This document shows positions 8,320 through 16,551 of a stretch of DNA of 64,000 bases, piece by piece. Position 1 is the stretch's first letter, and every line of letters starts with the position of its first letter. Source of the DNA: Eubacterium_U album (GTDB lineage Bacteria; Bacillota; Clostridia; Lachnospirales; Lachnospiraceae); the NCBI RefSeq assembly GCF_025336545.1, contig NZ_JAODBU010000007.1, forward strand, positions 62,001-126,000, written 5' to 3'. A program made the position numbers and the translations under genes. The notes under the pieces are model-generated. The model was not told the origin of the DNA and searched no databases. It saw only the letters and a list, made by a program, of their open reading frames with translations.

Positions 8320-9849
8320 GTGGCAGAAAATGAAAAAACATATATAGCCATAGATTTAAAGTCTTTTTATGCATCAGTTGAATGCAGGGAAAGAAAGTTA
8401 GATTGTATGACTACAAATTTGGTGGTGGCTGACAAAAGCCGAACTGAAAAAACAATATGTCTGGCTGTTTCGCCGTCACTTAAAGCTTATGGGATTCCGG
8501 GCAGAGCCAGATTATTTGAAGTGATTCAAAAAATAAAAGAAGTTAATGAGGAAAGAAAGGCAAAATTGCCGGAAGGAGTTTTCCATGAATTATCGTATAA
8601 TGATAATGTTATAAAAAAATCTCCATACGTAGGGGTTGATTATATTGTAGCGAAACCAAGAATGGCACTGTATATGCAATACAGTGCCAGAATTTATGAA
8701 ATATATCTTAAATACATTGCATCTGAGGATATACATGTTTATTCTATTGATGAAGTATTTATGGATGTGACGCATTATTTAAAAACATATGAATTAACTC
8801 CTAAGCAGTTGGCAAAGAAAATAATAAAAGATATTCAACAGACAACGGGAATTACAGCAACGGCAGGTATTGGTACAAATTTATATTTGTGTAAGATTGC
8901 AATGGATATTATGGCAAAGCACATTCAGGCAGATGAAGATGGCGTAAGAATTGCTTATTTGGATGAAATGCTTTACAGAAAACAATTATGGAATCATAGA
9001 CCAATTACAGATTTTTGGAGAGTCGGAAGAGGATATGCAAAGCAACTTGAGAAATATGGTTTGTATACGATGGGAGATATTGCCAGATGTTCAGTTGGAA
9101 AGGAAAATGAATTCCATAATGAAGAACTTTTGTACAAGTTATTTGGTGTAAATGCAGAATTACTGATAGACCATGCGTGGGGATGGGAGCCATGTACAAT
9201 TGAAGATGTTAAATCCTATAAACCTGAAACTAACAGCTTAGGTTCAGGGCAGGTATTGCAATGCCCATACACGTGGGAAAAGGCAAGAGTTGTTGTTGGA
9301 GAAATGATTGAACTTCTTGTTCTTGATTTAGTTGAAAAAGAACTGGTTACTAATCAAATTGTGCTTACAGTAGGATATGACATAGAGTGTATTAAAAATC
9401 CTGAAATAAGAAAAAAGTACGATGGAAGTGTAACAACGGATTATTATGGAAGAAAGATACCAAAACACGCTCATGGGACAACAAATTTAAAAGAACATTG
9501 TTCATCTACAAAGCTTATAACTGAGGCAGTTTTAAAATTATATGATGAAATTGTAAATAAGAATTTGTTAATACGAAGAATAAATATAGCAGCAAATCAT
9601 GTTATAAATGAAAAAGATGTTGTGAAAAAAGATGATTATGAACAGTTAGATCTATTTACTGATTATGAAGAACAGGCTAAGAAAAAAGAAACAGAAGAAA
9701 AGCAGTTACAAAGAGAAAAACAAATGCAAAAGGCTATGCTAGAGATAAAAAAGAAATATGGGAAAAACGCAATTTTAAAGGGAACTAATTTGACAGAAGG
9801 TGCTACAGCAATAGAGAGGAATGAAATGATTGGTGGGCATAAAGCATAA
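8320..9849 (+). CDS. Y-family DNA polymerase (DinB/UmuC type)
   Basis: A GTG at 8320 follows a GGAGGAG site, 15 bases after the FNT gene. The 509-residue protein has the catalytic acid of motif I in IAIDLKSFYASVE (Asp 12), the SIDEVFMDV motif (Asp 144, Glu 145), a helix-hairpin-helix thumb region and a little-finger domain, then a lysine/glutamate-rich C-terminal helix. An extra stretch (about residues 35-110, SRTEKTICLAVSPSLKAYGI) is typical of the UvrX/YqjW-like UmuC group of Firmicutes. These enzymes copy past DNA lesions. A YolD-like gene follows, the usual partner. No LexA-type box was recognised; transcription may come from the FNT promoter. Confidence 0.9.
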   Translation: MAENEKTYIAIDLKSFYASVECRERKLDCMTTNLVVADKSRTEKTICLAVSPSLKAYGIPGRARLFEVIQKIKEVNEERKAKLPEGVFHELSYNDNVIKKSPYVGVDYIVAKPRMALYMQYSARIYEIYLKYIASEDIHVYSIDEVFMDVTHYLKTYELTPKQLAKKIIKDIQQTTGITATAGIGTNLYLCKIAMDIMAKHIQADEDGVRIAYLDEMLYRKQLWNHRPITDFWRVGRGYAKQLEKYGLYTMGDIARCSVGKENEFHNEELLYKLFGVNAELLIDHAWGWEPCTIEDVKSYKPETNSLGSGQVLQCPYTWEKARVVVGEMIELLVLDLVEKELVTNQIVLTVGYDIECIKNPEIRKKYDGSVTTDYYGRKIPKHAHGTTNLKEHCSSTKLITEAVLKLYDEIVNKNLLIRRINIAANHVINEKDVVKKDDYEQLDLFTDYEEQAKKKETEEKQLQREKQMQKAMLEIKKKYGKNAILKGTNLTEGATAIERNEMIGGHKA

Positions 9850-9959
9850 AATTAAGTTTGTTAAAAAGATATTTATATAAATTATAAATGAAATTTTATT
9901 AATTTAACATTATGTAAAAGTTAGAGATGTTAATAAGGTATGGAAAGGCAGATGGCAAA

Positions 9960-10382
9960 ATGAGTAAAGAGGCAAAGAATACTTATGAAGATATTATAAA
10001 TATGGAGCATCCAACATCAAAAAGGCATCCAAGGATGACGGTTTATAACAGAGCTGCACAATTTTCACCATTTGCTGCACTGACAGGTCATGAGGAGGCG
10101 TTGAAAGAAACTGCAAGAATTACTGATAATAAAATTGAATTAGATGAAAATGTTAAAAGAGAACTTGATTATAAATTACAACAGATATTAAATAAAAATG
10201 ACTCTATTCAAAATGTGCAGATTACTTATTTTAAAAAAGATGAAAATAAAGAGGGCGGGGCATATTTAAATATATGCTCCAAAATAAAAAAGATAGATGA
10301 GTATAAAAAAACAGTTGAATTTACCGATGGAAAAGAAATTTTTATAGATGATATTATATCTATAGAGGAAGAAACAAAATGA
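9960..10382 (+). CDS. YolD-like protein
   Basis: The 140-residue protein has the N-terminal signature of YolD-like proteins next to Y-family polymerases: HPRMTVYNRAAQFSPFAALT, then a helix, then a small beta domain (NVQITYFKKDENKEGGAYLN, VEFTDGKEIFIDDIISIE). The family is fused or adjacent to UmuC-type polymerases in Firmicutes and is thought to act as the UmuD-like accessory; this is based on gene association. The ATG at 9960 is chosen because the conserved part begins soon after; an upstream ATG at 9927 would add 11 residues. It is downstream of the polymerase on the same strand with a 110-base gap. Confidence 0.78.
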   Translation: MSKEAKNTYEDIINMEHPTSKRHPRMTVYNRAAQFSPFAALTGHEEALKETARITDNKIELDENVKRELDYKLQQILNKNDSIQNVQITYFKKDENKEGGAYLNICSKIKKIDEYKKTVEFTDGKEIFIDDIISIEEETK

Positions 10383-10465
10383 AATAAGTTTGTTTTTAGA
10401 ATGTTTTCTACGATTAGCCGCCGACAAAAGTACGGGGCAGTACATAGTTTTAAAGGAGCTTTAAG

Positions 10466-10843
10466 ATGAAATATTTAAAACAATTTTTAATAATACTTGT
10501 AATTTCATATGCAGGAGAGTTGTTAAAATACGTGTTACCTTTACCGATTCCGGCTAGTATATACGGAATGGTTATTTTACTTGTAGGATTGCTTACAGGA
10601 TGGATTGCACTTGATGCAGTTAAAGACGTTGGCAAATTTTTGATAGAAATAATGCCTGTTATGTTTATACCGGCAGGAGTAGGACTTATGTCGTCATGGG
10701 GAATACTAAAACAATTGATATTGCCTGTTAGTATAATAACAGTAGTAACAATAGTTACAGTTATGGCTGCAACAGGAAAGGTTTCACAATGGGTTATACG
10801 AAAAGGAAAATCTGATAAAGAGGAGAATGAAAAAGATGAATAA
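10466..10843 (+). CDS. lrgA: CidA/LrgA family holin-like protein
   Basis: The 125-residue protein has four hydrophobic segments and the family motifs near the N-terminus (GELLKYVLPLPIPASIYGMV) followed by IEIMPVMFIPAGVGLMSSWG. CidA/LrgA proteins resemble phage holins and were linked to murein hydrolase control; in several bacteria the LrgAB pair also transports pyruvate or other small acids. A TAAAGGAGC site precedes the ATG. Its last codons overlap the start of lrgB, so the pair is translationally coupled. Which role applies here cannot be told from sequence. Confidence 0.88.
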   Translation: MKYLKQFLIILVISYAGELLKYVLPLPIPASIYGMVILLVGLLTGWIALDAVKDVGKFLIEIMPVMFIPAGVGLMSSWGILKQLILPVSIITVVTIVTVMAATGKVSQWVIRKGKSDKEENEKDE

Positions 10844-11528
10844 TTTGCTTGAAACATCTTTATTTGCGGGCGTAAGCATAAGTCTTGTATCATATATGAT
10901 TGGTCTTGCATTAAAGAAAAAATTTAAACTGGGGATATTTAATCCGTTATTGATTTCAATTATATTTACAATTGTTATTTTGGTTTGCGCAAATGTAGAT
11001 TATGAAACATATAACAAGGGTGCAGTTTATTTAAGCTGGTTTTTAACTCCGGCAACAGTGTGCCTTGCAATTCCATTATATGAACAGTGGCAATTGTTAA
11101 AAAGAAATTTTAAAGCAGTAATTTTAGGAATATCAGCCGGAGTGCTTACCAGTTTGTGTACAGTGTTGATTTTGGCAAAATTAATGAAAATGACACACAG
11201 GGAGTATGTTACTTTACTTCCAAAGTCAATAACTACAGCAATCGGTATGGGCGTTTCAGAGGAATTAGGCGGATATGTTACAATTACGGTAGCAGTAATT
11301 GTAGTTACAGGAGTTTTAGGAAATATATTTGGAGAACTTATTTGCAAGATATTTAAGATTACGGAACCTATTTCAAAAGGATTGGCATTAGGAGCATCTT
11401 CTCATGCAATTGGAACTGCAAAGGCAATTGAAATGGGAGAAATCGAAGGTGCAATGAGCAGTCTTGCAATAGCTGTTACAGGCATTTTGACGGTAGTTTT
11501 AGCATCTGTATTTGCAAATTTTTTATAG
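10836..11528 (+). CDS. lrgB: CidB/LrgB family membrane protein
   Basis: From the ATG at 10836 the protein is 230 residues, typical for LrgB, with about six to seven membrane segments. It carries the family region LPKSITTAIGMGVSEELGGY and the C-terminal GLALGASSHAIGTAKAIEMG. The ATG at 10836 sits 10 bases after AGAGGAG and overlaps the lrgA stop; an ATG at 10827 is too close to the same site. LrgB is the membrane partner of LrgA. No LytSR-type two-component regulator, the usual lrgAB activator, is next to it; instead a cytidylate-kinase-like gene follows. Confidence 0.9.
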   Translation: MNNLLETSLFAGVSISLVSYMIGLALKKKFKLGIFNPLLISIIFTIVILVCANVDYETYNKGAVYLSWFLTPATVCLAIPLYEQWQLLKRNFKAVILGISAGVLTSLCTVLILAKLMKMTHREYVTLLPKSITTAIGMGVSEELGGYVTITVAVIVVTGVLGNIFGELICKIFKITEPISKGLALGASSHAIGTAKAIEMGEIEGAMSSLAIAVTGILTVVLASVFANFL

Positions 11529-11630
11529 AAATATATTAGGATGCAGGGTCAAAACGTTTAAGCCATCGTAAACTTGCTCATAAGTGGATAACTATAAATT
11601 TTACAGATTACTTAAAGAAGGAGTACAACT

Positions 11631-12206
11631 ATGATTATTACAATAGCCAGACAGTGCGGATGTAATGGAGATGAAATAGGAAAAGCATTGGCACAAAAAT
11701 ATAATTTAAAATTATTTGACAAAAAAGCAATTTCTAAAATGGCAAAGGAAAAAGGGTATTTTGAAAGATACCCTGACTTTTACGGAGAAACACCTATGGA
11801 TATGCTTATGCATTCGATTACGGTTTCTGAAGAAGATTCGCTGTTATACAGTACAGCAGGTAAAGCGTTGAAAAATGTAATTGATGAAGACAATTTTATT
11901 ATAATTGGAAGATGTGGCAATTATGTATATAGAGATGATGTTAAATGTATTTCAATTTTCCTGTCAGGTAGCAAAAAAGTAAGAGAAGAAAACATTGCTA
12001 AGAAACATAACATTTCAGTAAGAAAAGCTCATAATACCGTGCTGCAGACAGATGAAAGAAGAAGCAAATATCATGGATATTATACCGGTGAAGAATGGGG
12101 AATGGCCGGAAATTATGATTTGTGCATAAATGTTGATAATTTAGAAGTAAATGAATTAGTTGAAGTCATAGATAGTTATATTAATAGAACCATAGGTGAA
12201 AAATAA
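11631..12206 (+). CDS. cytidylate kinase-like family protein
   Basis: The 191-residue protein belongs to the 'cytidylate kinase-like' P-loop family (AAA_26 type): N-terminal ITIARQCGCNGDEIGKALA in place of the classical GxxGxGKS, a central FIIIGRCGNYV strand, and a C-terminal RRSKYHGYYTGEEWGMAGNY lid and substrate region. These proteins are common in Lachnospiraceae and other clostridia and have no firmly established substrate; true CMP kinases have a different P-loop (GPAGSGKST). An AGAAGGAG site precedes the start. It is about 100 bases downstream of lrgB, same strand, perhaps a separate unit. Confidence 0.8.
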   Translation: MIITIARQCGCNGDEIGKALAQKYNLKLFDKKAISKMAKEKGYFERYPDFYGETPMDMLMHSITVSEEDSLLYSTAGKALKNVIDEDNFIIIGRCGNYVYRDDVKCISIFLSGSKKVREENIAKKHNISVRKAHNTVLQTDERRSKYHGYYTGEEWGMAGNYDLCINVDNLEVNELVEVIDSYINRTIGEK

Positions 12207-12290
12207 ATAATATAAGTGGTTTATGAAAAATAAAGAAATATAACGACGCCAGTTTAAAAAGATTATAGTGATATAGCTAAAAAACTAGTA

Positions 12291-12319
12291 TTGACACAGA
12301 AACGAAAGCCGTCTATAGT
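12291..12319 (+). promoter_or_regulatory. sigma-A-type promoter of the thi operon
   Basis: TTGACA (12291-12296), a 17-base spacer and TATAGT (12314-12319) form a near-consensus promoter about 85 bases before the TPP riboswitch. Transcription would start near 12326. Confidence 0.75.
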
Positions 12320-12403
12320 TGAAGAAAAGAATGAAATTGATAATTAGTTTAGTTACTGATTAAAGTAATAACAATTAAAAAGATTGTTATTTGTGAAAAT
12401 AAA

Positions 12404-12487
12404 AGGGGAGCTTGCATAAGCTTGCTGAGAGTAGGTTGTATACCTTGACCCATAACCTGATTTGGATAATGCCAACGTAGGAACATA
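12404..12487 (+). ncRNA. TPP riboswitch (THI box)
   Basis: The conserved elements are in order: GGGGAGC, GCTGAGAG, ACCCATAACCTGATT and GGATAATGCCAACGTAGGAA, which together form the thiamine pyrophosphate aptamer. It precedes thiM-thiE-thiD-thiC and a terminator hairpin, so thiamine pyrophosphate would lower expression by transcription termination. Confidence 0.97.
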
Positions 12488-12520
12488 ATTATAGCAGATT
12501 TTGTGAGACAACAATATTTG

Positions 12521-12556
12521 TGCGGATGTGTTTATAGGCATATCCGCATTATTTTT
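12521..12556 (+). terminator. riboswitch-controlled terminator
   Basis: TGCGGATGTG pairs with CATATCCGCA (one G-T pair) across an 8-base loop and is followed by TTATTTTT, directly before the thiM ribosome binding site. It is the expression platform of the TPP riboswitch. Confidence 0.85.
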
Positions 12557-12576
12557 GTAAAAGGAGGGAATTGTGC

Positions 12577-13398
12577 ATGTTAGGAAAATACATAGAAGAG
12601 GTCAGAAATAATACACCTTTGGTTCATAATATTACAAATTATGTAACAGTTAATGATGTGGCAAATGTTTTATTGGCATGTGGAGGAAGCCCGATTATGT
12701 CTGATGAACCGGAAGATGTTGAGGATATTACAAGTATTTGCCAGGGCTTAAATATTAATATTGGTACATTGAATAAGAGAACTATAGAAAGTATGTTTAT
12801 TGCAGGAAAGAGAGCAAATAAATTAGGGCATATGGTATTACTTGACCCTGTTGGAGCAGGAGCTTCAACACTTAGAACAAATACTGCAGTGGAGTTAATG
12901 AAAAAAATTAAATTTAATGCAATTCGTGGAAATATATCAGAGATTAAGACCTTAGCTTATGGTAGCGGAACAACAAAAGGTGTAGATGCTGATGTAGCAG
13001 ATGCAGTGACCGAAGAAAATTTGGAAAATTCAATTAAATTTATAAAAGAATTTGCAAAAAAGAGTGAAACAATAATAGCTATTACAGGAGCAATTGATTT
13101 AGTAAGCGATGGAAAAAGATGTTTTGTTATAAGAAATGGTCGTCCTGAAATGGGAAAAATAACAGGAACAGGATGTCAGCTTTCAGGAATGATGACAGCA
13201 TTTTTAGTAGCAAATCCTAACGAACAGTTAGAGGCAGCTGCAGCAGCAGTTTGTACAATGGGTCTTGCAGGTGAAATCGGATGGAGTTATATGAAAGAGG
13301 GAGACGGTAATTCTACATATAGAAATAGAATTATTGATGCAATCTATAATATGGATAAGGAAACTCTCGATAAAGGAGCAAAATATGAAATTAGATAA
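12577..13398 (+). CDS. thiM: hydroxyethylthiazole kinase
   Basis: The enzyme phosphorylates 4-methyl-5-(2-hydroxyethyl)thiazole in thiamine salvage. The 273-residue protein begins MLGKYIEEVRNNTPLVHNIT, with the family motif VHNITNYVTVNDVAN, DPVGAGAS in the nucleotide region and ITGTGCQLSGMMTAF with the catalytic cysteine. The ATG at 12577 is 9 bases after AAGGAGG; a TTG at 12571 is too close to it. It is first in the riboswitch-controlled operon, and thiE begins inside its 3' end. Confidence 0.96.
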   Translation: MLGKYIEEVRNNTPLVHNITNYVTVNDVANVLLACGGSPIMSDEPEDVEDITSICQGLNINIGTLNKRTIESMFIAGKRANKLGHMVLLDPVGAGASTLRTNTAVELMKKIKFNAIRGNISEIKTLAYGSGTTKGVDADVADAVTEENLENSIKFIKEFAKKSETIIAITGAIDLVSDGKRCFVIRNGRPEMGKITGTGCQLSGMMTAFLVANPNEQLEAAAAAVCTMGLAGEIGWSYMKEGDGNSTYRNRIIDAIYNMDKETLDKGAKYEIR

Positions 13399-14023
13399 AA
13401 AAGATTTGTTATTGTATGCAGTAACAGACAGATATTGGTTAAACGGAAGAACTTTATACGAAGTAGTAAAAGAAAGTCTTGACGGAGGAGTTACTTTTCT
13501 TCAGTTAAGAGAGAAAAAATTAGATGAGGAGCATTTCCTTGAAGAGGCAAAAGAATTACAGAAGTTATGCAAAGAATATAAAGTACCTTTCATTATAAAT
13601 GATAATGTGGATATTGCTGTAGAAATAGGAGCAGACGGAGTCCATGTAGGACAAAGTGATATGGAAGCAGGTATGGTAAGAGAAAAATTAGGACCTGATA
13701 AAATCATAGGTGTATCCGCACAGACAGTAGAACAGGCACTTTTGGCAGAAAAGAGAGGTGCAGATTATCTTGGAGTAGGAGCAGTATTTCCGACAAATTC
13801 AAAAGATGATGCAAAAGAAGTAACGTATGAAACTTTGAAAGAAATATGTGAAGCAGTGTCAATTCCTGTTGTAGCAATAGGTGGAATAACTCATGATAAC
13901 ATTAAAGAATTAACAGGAAGTAAAATAGACGGAATTGCAGTAATTAGTGCAATTTATGGAGCAAATAATATAAAAAATGCAGCTAGTGGCTTAAAAGAAG
14001 AAATAAGCAAAATTGTAGAATAA
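13385..14023 (+). CDS. thiE: thiamine-phosphate synthase
   Basis: ThiE joins hydroxymethylpyrimidine diphosphate and thiazole phosphate to give thiamine phosphate. From the ATG at 13385 the protein is 212 residues, the usual length, beginning MKLDKKDLLLYAVTDRYWL. TIM-barrel motifs are present: GGVTFLQLREK, INDNVDIAVEIGADGVHVGQ, GADYLGVGAVFPTNSK, VVAIGGITHDN. The start lies 7 bases after AAAGGAG and overlaps thiM by 14 bases, giving translational coupling. The frame continues upstream but that part reads through thiM. Confidence 0.96.
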   Translation: MKLDKKDLLLYAVTDRYWLNGRTLYEVVKESLDGGVTFLQLREKKLDEEHFLEEAKELQKLCKEYKVPFIINDNVDIAVEIGADGVHVGQSDMEAGMVREKLGPDKIIGVSAQTVEQALLAEKRGADYLGVGAVFPTNSKDDAKEVTYETLKEICEAVSIPVVAIGGITHDNIKELTGSKIDGIAVISAIYGANNIKNAASGLKEEISKIVE

Positions 14024-14115
14024 TATTATCAGGTAAAGTAAGACTAGAGAACATATAGAGAATTACTATATATGTGACAAAAAGATAATTAAATAATAAA
14101 TAGTAGGAGAATTAT

Positions 14116-14919
14116 ATGAAGACAGCCCTTACAATTGCAGGAAGTGATTCAAGTGGTGGAGCAGGTATTCAGGCAGATATAAAGACGATGATGGCAAATG
14201 GAGTGTATGCTATGAGTGCCATTACAGCTCTAACTGCTCAAAATACTACAGGCGTGGCGGCAATACAGAATGCAACACCTGAATTTCTGGCACAGGAAAT
14301 TGACTGCATATTTACGGATATTGAACCGGATGCAGTTAAAGTAGGAATGGTTTCAGAGAAAGAACTTATAAAAGTTATTTCTGATAAATTAAAACAATAT
14401 AAAGCGAAAAATATTGTTATTGATCCGGTAATGGTGGCAACAAGTGGCGCAAGGCTTATTAATGAAGATGCTGTAGACACATTAAAAAAAGAATTGTTTC
14501 ATTTGGCAACGATTCTTACTCCAAATATTCCGGAGGCAGAAGAACTGGCCCAAATAAAAATAAACAACTCAAAAGATATGATAAAGGCAGCAGAAAAAAT
14601 TGCAAAAACATATAACTGTGCAGTCCTTTGCAAAGGAGGACATAACCAAAATGATGCCAGCGATTTATTATATAAAGATAATGAATTCAAATGGTTTCAT
14701 GGGAAAAGAATAGATAATCCAAATACCCATGGAACAGGGTGTACATTATCATCAGCAATAGCATCAAATCTGGCAAAAGGATATGATTTGGAAGAATCAG
14801 TTTTTAGAGCCAAAGAGTATATTTCAGGAGCATTAGCAGCTATGCTTGATTTAGGAAAGGGAAGTGGACCTATGAATCATGGATTTGCTATTACAAATGA
14901 ATATACTAAAGTAAAATAA
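14116..14919 (+). CDS. thiD: hydroxymethylpyrimidine (phosphate) kinase
   Basis: ThiD phosphorylates hydroxymethylpyrimidine twice to the diphosphate used by ThiE. The 267-residue ribokinase-fold protein starts MKTALTIAGSDSSGGAGIQA, followed by DPVMVATSGARL, LTPNIPEAEELA, and the ATP and catalytic motif HGTGCTLSSAIASNLAKG. A TAGGAG site precedes the ATG. It lies 92 bases after thiE and 15 bases before thiC in the same operon. Confidence 0.96.
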   Translation: MKTALTIAGSDSSGGAGIQADIKTMMANGVYAMSAITALTAQNTTGVAAIQNATPEFLAQEIDCIFTDIEPDAVKVGMVSEKELIKVISDKLKQYKAKNIVIDPVMVATSGARLINEDAVDTLKKELFHLATILTPNIPEAEELAQIKINNSKDMIKAAEKIAKTYNCAVLCKGGHNQNDASDLLYKDNEFKWFHGKRIDNPNTHGTGCTLSSAIASNLAKGYDLEESVFRAKEYISGALAAMLDLGKGSGPMNHGFAITNEYTKVK

Positions 14920-14934
14920 TAAAGGAGAATTACG

Positions 14935-16245
14935 ATGGAAGAAAGATTATATGCAACACAGATGGAAGCTGCAAGAAAAGGAATTGTAACAAAGGAATTA
15001 GAAATTGTAGCAAAAAAAGAAAAAATGGAAGTAAAGGAGCTTTTACCTCTTGTAGCAAGTGGTAAAGTTGTAATTCCTGCTAATAAGAATCATAAGTGTC
15101 TCGATCCTGAAGGAATAGGTTCTATGTTAAAAACAAAGATTAACGTAAATCTTGGAATTTCTAAGGATTGCAAAGATTATGATGTTGAAATGGAAAAAGT
15201 TATGTCAGCCGTAAAGATGGGTGGCGAAGCAATCATGGATTTATCAAGTCATGGAAACACACAGCCATTTCGTAAAAAACTTACAAGTGAATGTCCTGCA
15301 ATGATAGGAACAGTACCTGTATATGATAGTGTAATTCATTATCAGAGAGACTTGGATACTTTAACAGCAAAAGATTTTATAGATGTAGTACGTTTACATG
15401 CACAGGATGGTGTTGATTTTGTTACACTTCATTGTGGAATTACAAGAAAAACAATAGAGCAGATTCGCAAACATAAAAGAAAAATGAATATTGTATCAAG
15501 AGGAGGTTCACTTGTTTTTGCATGGATGTGCATGACAGGAGAAGAAAATCCGTTCTACGAATACTATGATGAAATTCTTGATATATGTAGAGAATATGAT
15601 GTTACTGTTTCATTAGGAGATGCCTGCAGACCGGGTTGTCTTGCAGATGCAACAGATGTATGTCAGATTGAAGAACTTGTTCGTCTTGGAGAATTAACTA
15701 AGAGAGCATGGGAAAAAGATGTTCAGGTTATGGTTGAAGGACCGGGACATGTACCAATGGATCAGATAGCAGCTAACATGAAAGTTCAGCAGACAATTTG
15801 TATGGGAGCACCATTTTATGTTTTAGGACCTTTAGTTACAGATATAGCACCCGGATATGATCATATAACAGCAGCTATTGGTGGTGCAATTGCAGCAATG
15901 AGTGGAGCAGCTTTCCTTTGCTATGTTACACCTGCAGAACATTTGGCACTTCCAAATTTAGATGATGTAAAGCAGGGAATAATTGCAAGTAAAATCGCAG
16001 CTCATGCAGCTGATATCGCAAAAGGCGTAAGAGGCGCAAGAGATATAGATGATAAAATGGGAGATGCAAGACGAGTTTTAGATTGGGATGCTCAGTGGGA
16101 ATGCGCACTTGATCCTGAAACTGCAAAAGCAATTAGAGCAGACAGAGCACCTGAACATGAAGATACATGTTCAATGTGCGGCAAATTCTGTGCAGTCCGT
16201 AGTATGAACAAAGCTTTAAATGGAGAACATATAGATATACTCTAA
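14935..16245 (+). CDS. thiC: phosphomethylpyrimidine synthase (radical SAM ThiC), short form
   Basis: ThiC rearranges aminoimidazole ribotide to hydroxymethylpyrimidine phosphate. At 436 residues it is the short clostridial form without the N-terminal extension of proteobacterial ThiC. Conserved stretches include MGGEAIMDLSSHGNTQPFRK, CRPGCLADATD, QVMVEGPGHVPMDQIAANM and GPLVTDIAPGYDHITAAIGG. The C-terminal cluster motif is DTCSMCGKFCAVR, which reads CX2CX3C, one residue shorter than the canonical CX2CX4C of ThiC. An AAAGGAG site precedes the ATG. With thiM, thiE and thiD it gives pyrimidine synthesis and thiazole salvage; no thiazole synthesis genes (thiG, thiS, thiH) are in the window. Confidence 0.96.
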   Translation: MEERLYATQMEAARKGIVTKELEIVAKKEKMEVKELLPLVASGKVVIPANKNHKCLDPEGIGSMLKTKINVNLGISKDCKDYDVEMEKVMSAVKMGGEAIMDLSSHGNTQPFRKKLTSECPAMIGTVPVYDSVIHYQRDLDTLTAKDFIDVVRLHAQDGVDFVTLHCGITRKTIEQIRKHKRKMNIVSRGGSLVFAWMCMTGEENPFYEYYDEILDICREYDVTVSLGDACRPGCLADATDVCQIEELVRLGELTKRAWEKDVQVMVEGPGHVPMDQIAANMKVQQTICMGAPFYVLGPLVTDIAPGYDHITAAIGGAIAAMSGAAFLCYVTPAEHLALPNLDDVKQGIIASKIAAHAADIAKGVRGARDIDDKMGDARRVLDWDAQWECALDPETAKAIRADRAPEHEDTCSMCGKFCAVRSMNKALNGEHIDIL

Positions 16246-16353
16246 ACTTTAATGAAATTAAGGCGGATAATAATACGTAAATACATAGTATATAAGATGT
16301 CAGGGTAAGCAAACCTATGATTTAATGACTACGGCTTGCTCTGTGCTACATAA

Positions 16354-16392
16354 AAGGAACTGTTGCGTTATTGATATGTAACAGTTCTTTTT
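16354..16392 (+). terminator. terminator after the thi operon
   Basis: AAAGGAACTGTT pairs with AACAGTTCTTTTT across a loop of about 15 bases, ending in T residues. Confidence 0.85.
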
Positions 16393-16431
16393 ATGAAAAC
16401 AAAAGAAAAACTAAAAAAATTAAAAAAATAA

Positions 16432-16458
16432 TTAGCACTCACTCTTGACGAGTGCTAA
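16432..16458. promoter_or_regulatory. CIRCE operator (HrcA binding site)
   Basis: TTAGCACTC (16432-16440), nine spacer bases and GAGTGCTAA (16450-16458) are an exact CIRCE inverted repeat, placing clpB under HrcA heat-shock repression. Confidence 0.97.
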
Positions 16459-16473
16459 CAAAAGTGCTATAAC
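16445..16473 (+). promoter_or_regulatory. clpB promoter overlapping CIRCE
   Basis: TTGACG (16445-16450), a 17-base spacer and TATAAC (16468-16473). The -35 box lies inside the CIRCE element, so bound HrcA would block polymerase. Confidence 0.8.
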
Positions 16474-16551
16474 GTATTTGTAGGAAAGGAAAATCCTAAG
16501 AAAGAGAGTGAAGAACTAATATTTAAAACAGAAGTTAAGGAGGTATAGAAG

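Noticed and set aside
11529..11630. tRNA or small RNA between lrgB and the cytidylate-kinase-like gene
   Set aside because: No cloverleaf, conserved TTC arm or strong hairpin is visible.
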